Source: Nonomuraea spiralis
GTDB taxonomy: Bacteria > Actinomycetota > Actinomycetes > Streptosporangiales > Streptosporangiaceae
NCBI RefSeq assembly: GCF_014648435.1
Contig: NZ_BMRC01000002.1
Location: forward strand, 654,801 to 718,800
Direction: 5' to 3'
DNA length: 64,000 bases
In this document: in pieces, positions 24,108 to 32,440 of the stretch
How positions within the stretch are numbered: position 1 is the first letter of the stretch
Layout of the letters: the number at the start of each line of letters is the position of its first letter
Translations under genes and position numbers: made by a program
Notes under the pieces: model-generated
The model's database searches: none
What the model was told of the DNA's origin: nothing
What the model saw: only the letters and a program-made list of their open reading frames with translations

Positions 24108-24512
24108 TCAACGTGTCCGCCACACCAGTGCGGCCGCTTCGGCGCACGCCACGTCCTGGGCGACCGTGCCTCCGCTGACCCCTACGCCGCCGACCACCCG
24201 TTCTCCCTCGCCGTAGTCCGCCCAGAGGGGGACACCCCCTCCGAAACAGACGTACCGGTCGCCTGCCAGACCGAACAGTTCCCCGCCCGGCGCCACCAGC
24301 GGGGCGAGCTCGGCAGTGGCCATGCGATGGGCCACCGAGGTGTACGCCTTGCCCGGCGCGAGCACCGGCCCCGCGATCTCCGCACCCGTCATACGCTGGA
24401 AAGACACCAGATGGCCGCCTCCGTCCACGACCGCCACGGAGACCAGCGCGCCCTCCCGGGCGGCCTGCTTCAGGGCGGCCTCGGTCATGCGGAGCGCGAG
24501 TTCGAGATCCAC
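24108..24512 (-). CDS. GlcG/HbpS-like heme-binding family protein
   Basis: A 134-residue DUF336 protein (GlcG/HbpS family): LELALRMTEAALKQAAREGA, VSVAVVDGGGHLVSFQRM, PVLAPGKAYTSVAHRM, and the Gly-rich end GGVGVSGGTVAQDVACAEAA. Relatives include HbpS, an extracellular heme sensor partner, and GlcG, of unknown activity; this one has no signal peptide. GTG 24512 gives the typical family start. Confidence 0.85.
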   Translation of the reverse strand: MDLELALRMTEAALKQAAREGALVSVAVVDGGGHLVSFQRMTGAEIAGPVLAPGKAYTSVAHRMATAELAPLVAPGGELFGLAGDRYVCFGGGVPLWADYGEGERVVGGVGVSGGTVAQDVACAEAAALVWRTR

Positions 24513-24637
24513 GCGTACCCACCCCCGTTGATGATCTTGAGCGTGTCGGGCCCCTCCATGCGTACAGCGCCGGGGACGGGGGGTGCAAGATCGCCTGGTC
24601 GGCGCTCGGACGGCGGTGGATGTTGCAGGATTTTCCG

Positions 24638-25867
24638 CTAGAGCGTGTAATGCGTCACATTTCGTGATTCGGGCGTGTCGGCGCCCTGGTCGGGGCGGGT
24701 TTCGCGCCATCTCTCCAGCCCTTCGGGGGTGAGGAAGGCGTCGAAGACGGACTCCATGGCGCCCAGCAGCGCGCCGCGCCAGCCCAGGGCGCCGGCCTCG
24801 ATCCGGGGCGGACGCTCACGGCGGATGGCCATCAGCGCGGGCCCGCAGGACTCCATCAGGGCCCCGCCCGCGCGCTCCCAGAACTCGGCGCCGAGCCCCG
24901 AGAGCGTGACGACCTCGGGATCGTGGGCGTTGACGAGGGCGGCGACGCCCAGGCCGAGCGCGCGGGCCCCGGCCTCGACCGCCTCCCGGCTGGTGGCCAG
25001 CACCTCCTCGGCCTGACGGCGGCCCCGCCCGCCCCCGTAGGCCAGGCCCACGTGGCGCAGCAGCGCGTTCGCGCCGACCTCCTGGCCCCAGCAGCCGGTC
25101 GCGCCGCACGCGCACGGCCGGTCGCCGCCGCCCAGCGGCATGTGGCCGAACTCCGCCCCCACACCGCTCGCGCCGGCCAGCGGCCGGCCGTCCACGACGA
25201 GGACGCCGCCGAGGTCGAAGTCCACGTGCAGGTGCAGGCCCACCCGTACGCCGCGCAGCCGTCCCCGCCGGGCCTCGGCCAGCGCGGCCAGGGCCGTGTC
25301 GTTGCCCACTGCGACCTGGTCCGGGCCGAGCCCGTGCGGCACGTCCGCCGATCCCAGGCCGAGCAGCCGCGGTACGTCCACCGAACGCCAGCCCAGGTGG
25401 GCGATGTCCACCAGCCCGTCGTGCCGTACCGGGCCGGCGAGCGCCACCCCGACGCCCACGACCCGCCGCGACAGGTGGCCGGCCACCGCCCGGCCCAGGG
25501 AGGCCAGGGCGCCTTCCGGGGTGCCGTCGTGCGGCCGGACCTCCAGCACGGTCACTCGGCCGCCCAGCTCGCACGCCGCCAGCTCCCAGGCGTCCTCGCG
25601 CACGTCGGCGGCGAGGGCCAGCGGGCCCAGCGGATGGGGGCCGGGCACCTGCGTGGGACGTCCCCTGGCGTGGCCGGAGGCGGGCTCCTCGTGCAGCAGG
25701 GCGTCCTCGGCCAGGCCCGCGACGAGCACCGACGCCGTGCCTCTGGCGAGGTTCAGGTCGCGGGTGAGCTGCGATCTCGTCCGGGTCGCCGCGCAGTCGT
25801 GCACGGCGCGCAGCAACCGGACCCGGTTGTGCGCGCGGAGTTCGCCGCTGGTCGTAGCACTCTTCAC
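24638..25867 (-). CDS. ROK-family transcriptional regulator (NagC/XylR type)
   Basis: A 409-residue protein with an N-terminal winged-helix (AATRTRSQLTRDLNLARGTA) and a ROK sugar-kinase-like domain. The zinc motif is CACGATGCWGQEV. The usual Gly-rich ATP loop is altered (HVDFDLGGVLVVDG), in line with a regulator rather than a kinase. GTG 25867 is 23 bp from the divergent MFS gene, so this protein probably controls that transporter. Confidence 0.85.
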   Translation of the reverse strand: MKSATTSGELRAHNRVRLLRAVHDCAATRTRSQLTRDLNLARGTASVLVAGLAEDALLHEEPASGHARGRPTQVPGPHPLGPLALAADVREDAWELAACELGGRVTVLEVRPHDGTPEGALASLGRAVAGHLSRRVVGVGVALAGPVRHDGLVDIAHLGWRSVDVPRLLGLGSADVPHGLGPDQVAVGNDTALAALAEARRGRLRGVRVGLHLHVDFDLGGVLVVDGRPLAGASGVGAEFGHMPLGGGDRPCACGATGCWGQEVGANALLRHVGLAYGGGRGRRQAEEVLATSREAVEAGARALGLGVAALVNAHDPEVVTLSGLGAEFWERAGGALMESCGPALMAIRRERPPRIEAGALGWRGALLGAMESVFDAFLTPEGLERWRETRPDQGADTPESRNVTHYTL

Positions 25868-25890
25868 AACTCTCAGTTTATGCTCTTGCC

Positions 25891-27111
25891 GTGAACAAAA
25901 CCCTCATTGCTGCCAAACGTGCACGTGTTGGAGTGTTCGGACTTTTCACCCTCAGTGGATTCGTGATGGGCCTGTGGGCGGCCGGGCTGCCCTCGTTGAA
26001 CGACCGGCTCGACCTCGGCGCGGCCAGGCTGGGCACCGTCCTGCTGATGATCTCCAGCGGCGCGCTGGTGTCGATGCTGGTGGCCGGGCGGCTGGTGGAC
26101 AGGTGGTCGAGCCGGCGGGTGTGCTGGATCGGCGGGCCGCTGTCGGGCCTGGCCCTGCTCGGGCCCGCGCTGGCCCCCTCGTACGCGTCGCTGATGGCGC
26201 TGGCGCTGCTGTTCGGGATGGGCCTGGGGGTGACCGAGGTCGCCATCAACGCCCACTCCGTCGAGGTCGAGCGGGTCTACGGCCGTCCGATCATCTCGGC
26301 CTTCCATGGCACGTGGAGCCTCGGCGGGGCCGCCGGGGGCGCGCTGACGTCCCTCGTCCTGCGGTCCGGGCTCGACCCCCAGGCGCTGCTGGTGGCGGGG
26401 GCGCTCGTGGTCCCGTTCCTGTACTTCCCGGCCGTACGCGTGCTGCTGCCCGACGAGCTGCGGCAGGCCGAGGAGGAGGCCGAGGGCGGCACGGGCACCG
26501 GCTCGCTGAAGTGGGCGCTGATCGCGCTGCTCGGGGTGGCGGCCTTCGCCGGGCACCTGAGCGAGGGCGCCGCCATCGACTGGGCCGCGCTGCACGCCCG
26601 CTGGGTGCTGCACACCGACCCGGCCGCCGCGCCGCTCGCGTACACGATCTTCTCGGTCGCGATGACGACGATCCGCCTGCTCGGCGACCCGATCAGGGCC
26701 AGGCTCGGCTCGGTGCGCACGATCCAGCTCGCCGGCGGCTTCGCCACCCTCGGGTACGTCCTGGTGCTCGCCGCCCCGGTGTTCGACGGGCCACTGAGCG
26801 TGGTGTGCGCGTGGACCGGCTGGGCGCTGGCCGGCGTGGGGCTGGCGACCGTCGTGCCGGTGTTGTTCAGCGCGGTCGGCGCGGCGGGCGGGCCGGTGGG
26901 CCGGGCCCTGGCCATGGTGACGGCGTTCGGCTACAGCGGGCTGCTGCTCGGCCCGGCGGTCCTCGGGTACGTGGCCGAGGCCACGAAGTCGTTGCCCGTG
27001 GCGTTGATCATCCCGGCCGTGCTGGCCGCCGTCGTCGCGTTGAGCGGCGCCCCGGCGATCCGCTCGCTCACGGGACGTCCGGCGCCGGTTCCCGCCGAGA
27101 ACCCGGCCTAG
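25891..27111 (+). CDS. MFS transporter, sugar-permease-like
   Basis: A 406-residue, 12-helix MFS protein. The N-terminus ARVGVFGLFTLSGFVMGLWA and motif LVDRWSSRR after TM2 are seen, with VTEVAINAHSVEVER in TM4-5 as in FucP/YbjJ-like permeases. It is divergent from a ROK regulator with a shared short promoter region, which supports a sugar or sugar-derivative substrate (inference). A perfect terminator follows. Confidence 0.85.
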   Translation: MNKTLIAAKRARVGVFGLFTLSGFVMGLWAAGLPSLNDRLDLGAARLGTVLLMISSGALVSMLVAGRLVDRWSSRRVCWIGGPLSGLALLGPALAPSYASLMALALLFGMGLGVTEVAINAHSVEVERVYGRPIISAFHGTWSLGGAAGGALTSLVLRSGLDPQALLVAGALVVPFLYFPAVRVLLPDELRQAEEEAEGGTGTGSLKWALIALLGVAAFAGHLSEGAAIDWAALHARWVLHTDPAAAPLAYTIFSVAMTTIRLLGDPIRARLGSVRTIQLAGGFATLGYVLVLAAPVFDGPLSVVCAWTGWALAGVGLATVVPVLFSAVGAAGGPVGRALAMVTAFGYSGLLLGPAVLGYVAEATKSLPVALIIPAVLAAVVALSGAPAIRSLTGRPAPVPAENPA

Positions 27112-27129
27112 CGATCACCTGTTCCGGAG

Positions 27130-27157
27130 GGCGGGAGCCGTGTCGGCGGCTCCCGCC
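27130..27157 (+). terminator. Terminator of the ROK-linked MFS gene
   Basis: The perfect 11-bp stem GGCGGGAGCCG / CGGCTCCCGCC with a 6-nt loop is followed by TTCTCG, 18 bp after the MFS stop. Confidence 0.8.
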
Positions 27158-27296
27158 TTCTCGCGTTCTCGACGCGGATCTGTGGAACGCGGCTCGCGGG
27201 CGAGCGGCCCCTCGTTGCCCGTATGCCCTCTGACCTGGCGTTATTGGATCGTGACTTGACCCAGAAGTTACGGCCCGGTTTCATGTGCGAAACACG

Positions 27297-27331
27297 GTAA
27301 ACGTTTACAGCCGCTTTCCGTAAACGTTTAC
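27297..27331. promoter_or_regulatory. Twin LacI-type operators
   Basis: The perfect palindrome GTAAACGTTTAC occurs twice, at 27297-27308 and 27320-27331, 23 bp centre to centre (about two helical turns on one face). It is immediately upstream of the lacI-type gene that opens the ARH operon. The central CG and flanking As fit LacI-family operators. Confidence 0.8.
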
Positions 27332-27349
27332 GTTCTTGGAAGGACAGCC

Positions 27350-28381
27350 TTGGCCGACGGACCCACGATCACCACGATCGCCGAGCGCGCCGGTGTCTCG
27401 ATCGCCTCCGTCTCGCGGGTCCTCAACGGCCTGCCGACCAGGCAGGAGACCGTGCGCAAGGTGATGGCCGCCGCCGACGAGCTGGGTTACGTGCGCAATG
27501 CCGTGGCCAGGTCGCTCAAGTCGCGGCGCACCCACCAGGTCGCCTTCGCCATGGCCGACGTCGGCAACCCCGCCTACCTGGCGATGTTGCGCCAGATCCA
27601 GCCCGTGCTCAAGGCGGCCGGCTACCGGCTCGTGCTGCACTCGACCGACGCCGTCGTGGCCGACGAGATCGACGTGCTGCACAGCCTCGGCGAGCGGTAC
27701 GTGGACGGGCTGATCATGAGCCCGCTGCGGGTCACCGACGCCCACCTGCAGATGCTGGCCGCGGCCAGGGCGCCCGTCGTGATCATCGGCACGGTGCCCG
27801 AGGGCACGCCGGTGGACAACGTACGGGCCGACTCGCGTACCGGCGTCAGGCTCGCCGTCGACCACCTGCACTCGCTCGGACGCCGCCGCATCGCACTGGT
27901 CAACGGCCCGCCCGACACCTGGCCCGGCGCCTCGCGGGGCGCCGCCTACCGGGAGGCGCTGGAGCAGCTCGGACTGCCCTACGACGACGACCTCGTCCAG
28001 ATAGGCGACTTCTACCGCGCGCAAGGGGGCCGCGCGGTGGCCGAGCTGCTGGAACGGGCACCCGACGTGGACGCGCTGATGTGCGCCAACGACCTGATCG
28101 CGCTCGGCGCGCTGGACGTGCTGCGCGCGGCCGGCCGCCGGGTGCCCGACGACGTGGCGGTGGTCGGCATGGACGACACCGACCTGGCCGCCGCGTCCTG
28201 GCCGTCGTTGTCGAGCGTCTCGCTCGGCTCGGCCGAGCGCGGCAAGGCCGCCGCCGAGCTGCTGCTCGACCGGCTGAACGGCGACGACGCCGCGCCGCGC
28301 GTGATCACCGTGCCGCCGCGCCTGGTGGTGCGGGCCTCGACGGCGGGCGAGACCTACGGACATGAGGGAGGCAGGACGTGA
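27350..28381 (+). CDS. LacI-family repressor of the ARH/ribose operon
   Basis: A 343-residue LacI protein: helix-turn-helix ITTIAERAGVSIASVSRVLN, hinge RNAVARSLKSRR, and a sugar-binding domain with LGRRRIALVNGPPDTWPG and VAVVGMDDTDLAA. It starts at TTG 27350 behind GGAAGGA. Two identical palindromic operators precede it, so autoregulation of the whole operon is likely. The stop overlaps the first permease gene (GTGA). Confidence 0.9.
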   Translation: MADGPTITTIAERAGVSIASVSRVLNGLPTRQETVRKVMAAADELGYVRNAVARSLKSRRTHQVAFAMADVGNPAYLAMLRQIQPVLKAAGYRLVLHSTDAVVADEIDVLHSLGERYVDGLIMSPLRVTDAHLQMLAAARAPVVIIGTVPEGTPVDNVRADSRTGVRLAVDHLHSLGRRRIALVNGPPDTWPGASRGAAYREALEQLGLPYDDDLVQIGDFYRAQGGRAVAELLERAPDVDALMCANDLIALGALDVLRAAGRRVPDDVAVVGMDDTDLAAASWPSLSSVSLGSAERGKAAAELLLDRLNGDDAAPRVITVPPRLVVRASTAGETYGHEGGRT

Positions 28382-29292
28382 CCGCGACCGTGACGGCGAC
28401 GGCACCGCCCCGGCGCCCGCCTTCCCGGCGGCGCCCGAAATCGCGCAGGAACCGCGAGATGTGGCTGCTCATGCTGCCCGCGCTGGTTCCCGTCGCGCTG
28501 TTCAGCATCGGCCCGCTCCTGTACGGCATCGGCCTGGCCTTCACCGACGCCCGCAACACGCGCAACCACGAGACCAGCTTCGTCGGCCTGGAGAACTTCG
28601 GCCGGCTGCTGACCGACGGCGACTTCTGGGCCTCGTTCAGGATCGGCGCGATCTGGTCGGTCTCGGTGACCGTGCTGCAGTTCCTGGCCGCGCTCGGCCT
28701 GGCCGTGCTGCTCAACCAGAACCTGCGTTTCAGGACCGTGGCCCGGGTGCTCGCGGTCGTTCCGTGGGCGATGCCGCCGGTGGTCGTCGGCCTGATGTGG
28801 AAGCTCGTCTACCACCCCGACGCCGGCATCCTGAACAGCCTGCTCGGCACGCACATCAACTGGCTGGCCGACTTCTCGCTCGCGCTGCCCGCGATCATCG
28901 TGGTCGGCATCTGGACCGGCATGCCGCAGACCACCGTGGTCCTGCTCGCCGGCCTCCAGGGCATCCCGAGGGAGCTGTACGAGGCCGGCGAGGTCGACGG
29001 CGCGAGCCGGTGGCGGCGGTTCTGGAGCATTACGCTCCCGCAGCTGCGGCCGGTCATCGTGTCGATCACCTCGCTCGACTTCGTGTGGAACATCAACCAG
29101 TTCGGCCTGGTCTACGTGCTCACCCAGGGCGGGCCCGGCGGCCAGACCCGGCTGCCGATGCTGTTCGCCTACGAGGAGGCGTTCCGCTACCGGATGGCCG
29201 GTTACGCCTCGATGCTCGGCCTGGCCATGGCGATCGTCGTGCTCACGGTGCTCGGCCTGTACCTGTGGCGCCAGATGAGGGAGACCCGATGA
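28378..29292 (+). CDS. Sugar ABC transporter permease (MalF-like, CUT1)
   Basis: A 304-residue permease with six TM segments and the EAA loop EAGEVDGASRWRRFWSITLP that docks the ATPase. It starts LPALVPVALFSIGPLLYGIG, typical of UgpA/MalF-type subunits. GTG overlaps the lacI stop and its own stop overlaps the next permease (ATGA). No ATPase gene is present in the operon; many actinobacterial CUT1 importers share an MsiK-type ATPase encoded elsewhere. Confidence 0.92.
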   Translation: MTATVTATAPPRRPPSRRRPKSRRNREMWLLMLPALVPVALFSIGPLLYGIGLAFTDARNTRNHETSFVGLENFGRLLTDGDFWASFRIGAIWSVSVTVLQFLAALGLAVLLNQNLRFRTVARVLAVVPWAMPPVVVGLMWKLVYHPDAGILNSLLGTHINWLADFSLALPAIIVVGIWTGMPQTTVVLLAGLQGIPRELYEAGEVDGASRWRRFWSITLPQLRPVIVSITSLDFVWNINQFGLVYVLTQGGPGGQTRLPMLFAYEEAFRYRMAGYASMLGLAMAIVVLTVLGLYLWRQMRETR

Positions 29293-30107
29293 GACGCGCC
29301 CCGCAGTACGTCGCGCTGGCCGCGTACATCGTCTTCCTGGCGTTCCCGCTGTTCTGGCTGTTGTCGACCGCGCTGAAGACGCCCCAGGAGATGGCCCTGG
29401 CGGACCCGACGTGGATCCCGCGCGAGCCGACCCTGGCCAACTTCGCCGACGCCTTCGGCGAGCAGGACCTGCTCGGCGCGGCCGGCCGCAGCCTGGTCGT
29501 GGCGCTGTTCAGCAGCGTGATCACGGTGCTGATCTCGTTGCCGGCCTCGTACGCGATGGCCCGCTACCGCAGCCTGCTCAACAAGGTCGCGATCGGGTGG
29601 GTGCTGGTCAGCCAGGTGTTCCCGTTCATCCTGATCATCATCCCGCTCTTCATGATCCTGCGGGACCTGGAGCTGGTGAACACCCTGCCGGGGCTCGTCG
29701 TCGTGCACGTGACGTTCACGCTGCCGTTCGCGTTGTGGATGCTCCAGGGCTACGTGCGGGCCGTGCCGCGCGAGCTGGAGGAGGCCGCGGCCGTGGACGG
29801 CGCGACCCGGCTGCGCTCGATCGCCAGCGTGGTGGCCCCGCTGCTCGCGCCCGGCGTGGTGGCCACGCTGCTGTTCTCTTTCATCTCGTCGTGGAACGAG
29901 TTCCTGTTCGCGCTCGTGATCCTCCAGGACCCCGACGTGATGACACTCCCGCTCACGCTGGTGAGGTTCACCGGCCCCGAGGGGGTGGCCAGGCTCGGCC
30001 CGCTGGCCGCGGCGTCGCTCATGGCGACGATCCCGAGTCTGATCTTCTTCGCAATCATTCAGCGGCGACTGAAGTCCGGCCTGATGGCCGGCGCCGTGAA
30101 GGGCTAG
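29289..30107 (+). CDS. Sugar ABC transporter permease (MalG-like, CUT1)
   Basis: A 272-residue permease. The segments FPLFWLLSTALKTPQEM and the EAA loop EEAAAVDGATRLRSIASVVA match MalG/UgpE subunits. ATG 29289 overlaps the previous stop. It forms the translocation pore with the MalF-like subunit and receives substrate from the lipoprotein encoded 12 bp downstream. Confidence 0.92.
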   Translation: MRRAPQYVALAAYIVFLAFPLFWLLSTALKTPQEMALADPTWIPREPTLANFADAFGEQDLLGAAGRSLVVALFSSVITVLISLPASYAMARYRSLLNKVAIGWVLVSQVFPFILIIIPLFMILRDLELVNTLPGLVVVHVTFTLPFALWMLQGYVRAVPRELEEAAAVDGATRLRSIASVVAPLLAPGVVATLLFSFISSWNEFLFALVILQDPDVMTLPLTLVRFTGPEGVARLGPLAAASLMATIPSLIFFAIIQRRLKSGLMAGAVKG

Positions 30108-30119
30108 TAGGAGGCTCAT

Positions 30120-31472
30120 ATGCGAATCAAGTCCGCATTGGCGGCGGCGGCCGTCGTCGCGTTCGCCGCCGCGTGTGGCAGCGGAGGAGGAGGCGGTGGA
30201 GAGGCCGCCTCGTCCGGCGAGCCGGTGAAGCTCAACTTCCTCAGCCTGGCCTGGCAGAAGGAGTCCGTCGCGGCCAACAACCAGCTCGTCGACGAGTGGA
30301 ACAAGGCCAACCCGAAGATCCAGGTCACCTACGTGCAGGGGAGCTGGGACAACGTCAACGACCAGCTCGTCACCCAGTTCGCCGGCGGCACCGCGCCCGA
30401 CGTGATCCACAACGACTCGCCGGCCCTGGCCGGGTTCGCCTCCGACGGCTACCTGCTCGACCTGACGAGCAAGCTGCCCGCCGAGCTCAAGAGCGACATC
30501 CCGCAGTCCGCCTGGGACACCGTCACCTTCAACGGCGGCAAGGGCGAGCAGGGGATCTACGGCGTGCCGTTCCTGCAGGAGTCGCAGGTCATCATCGCCA
30601 ACAAGAAGCTCCTGGACGCCGCCAAGGTGCGCATCCCGACCGCGGACAACCCGTGGACCTGGGACGAGTTCTCCGAGGCCGCCAAGAAGATGACCTCGGA
30701 CAACCCGTCGACCTGGGACGAGTCCTCCGACTCCGCCAAGAAGAGCGGCGCGTACGGCGTGGCCTGGCCGATGAAGTCGCCGGTCAACAAGACGCTCAAC
30801 CTGGCGCTCAACTTCGGCGGCACGTTCTTCCAGACCACCGACGGCAAGACCACGGTCAAGGTCGGCCCGGAGGAGCGTGAGGTGCTGCAGCGCATCCACG
30901 ACCAGCTCTACAAGGACAAGTCCGCCGACCCGGCCGCGCTCGGCCAGGGCACCGCCGACCCGCTGCCCGCCTTCTACAAGGGCAAGTTCGCGCTGCTCCC
31001 GGCCGGCGTCTACCTGCGCCAGCAGGTCGTCGAGCAGGCCCCCGAGGACTTCGAGTGGGTGACGCTGCCCGCGCCGAAGGGCACCAGCGCCCAGCAGGGC
31101 GCGGTCTCGCAGACGTTGTCGATCGCCCAGGACAGCAAGCACGCCGACGAGGCGATGAAGTTCATCTCGTTCTTCCTCAACGGCGCCAACCAGGCCAAGC
31201 TCGCCAAGGGCGACTGGCTGCTGCCGACCTCGCAGACCGCCGCCGCCGACCCGGCGATGACCACGCAGGAGAACGGCTGGGACGTCGCGACCGCCTCCGC
31301 CAAGAACCTGGTCGTGGCCCCGTTCCTCAAGGTGAACGGCTTCGACGAGTGGAAGAGCAAGGTCGCCACGCCGGTCCTCCAGGAGTACTTCGCCAATAAG
31401 ATCACCATCGACGACGCGGCCAAGCGGCTCGTCGAGGACGGCAACAAGGTCTTGGAGCGGTACCAGCAGTGA
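30120..31472 (+). CDS. Sugar ABC transporter substrate-binding lipoprotein with internal duplication
   Basis: A 450-residue lipoprotein: signal ALAAAAVVAFAAAC with lipid-modified Cys19, a Gly-rich linker, then a CUT1 solute-binding fold (FAGGTAPDVIHND, YGVPFLQESQVIIANK, GKFALLPAGVYLRQQ). Residues ~175-211 hold an 18-residue imperfect tandem repeat, DNPWTWDEFSEAAKK then DNPSTWDESSDSAKK, encoded by a 54-bp duplication (30644-30751). The second copy looks like a recent insertion. An AGGAGG ribosome site precedes ATG 30120. The ligand is not known; operon partners suggest a riboside. Confidence 0.92.
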   Translation: MRIKSALAAAAVVAFAAACGSGGGGGGEAASSGEPVKLNFLSLAWQKESVAANNQLVDEWNKANPKIQVTYVQGSWDNVNDQLVTQFAGGTAPDVIHNDSPALAGFASDGYLLDLTSKLPAELKSDIPQSAWDTVTFNGGKGEQGIYGVPFLQESQVIIANKKLLDAAKVRIPTADNPWTWDEFSEAAKKMTSDNPSTWDESSDSAKKSGAYGVAWPMKSPVNKTLNLALNFGGTFFQTTDGKTTVKVGPEEREVLQRIHDQLYKDKSADPAALGQGTADPLPAFYKGKFALLPAGVYLRQQVVEQAPEDFEWVTLPAPKGTSAQQGAVSQTLSIAQDSKHADEAMKFISFFLNGANQAKLAKGDWLLPTSQTAAADPAMTTQENGWDVATASAKNLVVAPFLKVNGFDEWKSKVATPVLQEYFANKITIDDAAKRLVEDGNKVLERYQQ

Positions 31473-32434
31473 CTCATCGCATGAGGGCCCGAGGGAGCCT
31501 GCTCGGCCTCGCGGCCGGCGACGCCCTCGGGGCCCCGGCCGAGAATCTGTCGCCGTCGGAGATCCGGCGGCGGTGGGGCCGCCTCACCGAGGTCGAGGGC
31601 GGCGGCACCGACGACACCGAGTACGCCATCTTCGCCGCCTCGCTCCTGGTACGCCACGGGCACGCCCTGACCTCGGCCGACGTGGCCGAGGCGTACCGGC
31701 GGGAGATCATCCCGTCGGTGACCGGGCCCATGCGCGGCGCGGGCTTCTCCGAGCTGGGCACCATCGAAGCGCTGCGCCGCGGGCTGGAACCGCCGCTGAC
31801 CGGGCGGGTGCACCAGCACGGCTGGTCCGACGGGCTGGCCATGCGGGCGGCGCCGTACGGGATCTTCTGCCCCGGTGACCCCGCCGAGGCGGCCCGCCTG
31901 ATCGAGCAGGACGGGCTGGTCAGCGGGTCGGGCGAGGGCATATTCGGCGGCCGGGCGGTCGCCGGGGCCGTGGCCGCCGCCATGGCGGGCGCGACGCCCG
32001 GCGAGGCGGTGGAGGCCGCGCTGTCGGTGATCCCCGCCGACTCGTGGACGGCCCGCGCCGTCGTCCGGGCGCGCGACGTGGTCGCCGAGGGAACGGCCGA
32101 CGAGCTCGCCCTCGTCGAGGCGCTGCACGAGGCCGTCGTCGTCCGGCACTACCCGTGGACCGACCTCGCGCCCGAGGCCGTCGCGCTGGCCCTGGCCGCC
32201 GTCCTGGCGGGCGGCGGCGACGTGGAGACGACGGTGACGTTCGGGGTCAGCCTGGGCAGGGACGCCGACACGATCGGCGCCATCGCCGGCTCGGTCGCCG
32301 GAGCCGTCCAGGGCGAGGACGGCGTGCCCGCGCGCTGGGCCGCCCGGATCGGCCCGGTGAGCGGGAAGTGCCTGCCCGTCGTGGCCGGAAGACATGTGCT
32401 GGACGTCGCCGACGAACTGGCGGAAGGACTGTAG
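31469..32434 (+). CDS. ADP-ribosylglycohydrolase-family enzyme 1
   Basis: A 321-residue ARH-fold hydrolase. The N-terminal LLGLAAGDALGAPAE, the first metal motif GGGTDDTEYAIF and the second motif GRDADTIGAIAGSVAG are all intact, so a di-Mg active site is predicted. ARH enzymes cleave N- or O-glycosidic bonds to the C1 of (ADP-)ribose. GTG 31469 overlaps the lipoprotein stop by 4 bp, linking the enzyme directly to the importer. A substrate imported by an ABC system is unlikely to be an ADP-ribosylated protein; a small riboside is inferred. Confidence 0.88.
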   Translation: MTHRMRARGSLLGLAAGDALGAPAENLSPSEIRRRWGRLTEVEGGGTDDTEYAIFAASLLVRHGHALTSADVAEAYRREIIPSVTGPMRGAGFSELGTIEALRRGLEPPLTGRVHQHGWSDGLAMRAAPYGIFCPGDPAEAARLIEQDGLVSGSGEGIFGGRAVAGAVAAAMAGATPGEAVEAALSVIPADSWTARAVVRARDVVAEGTADELALVEALHEAVVVRHYPWTDLAPEAVALALAAVLAGGGDVETTVTFGVSLGRDADTIGAIAGSVAGAVQGEDGVPARWAARIGPVSGKCLPVVAGRHVLDVADELAEGL

Positions 32435-32440
32435 ATCATC

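Noticed and set aside
28378..31472. Missing ABC ATPase as evidence that the importer is broken.
   Set aside because: Actinobacterial CUT1 operons commonly lack an ATPase gene and share an MsiK-type subunit; both permeases keep intact EAA loops.
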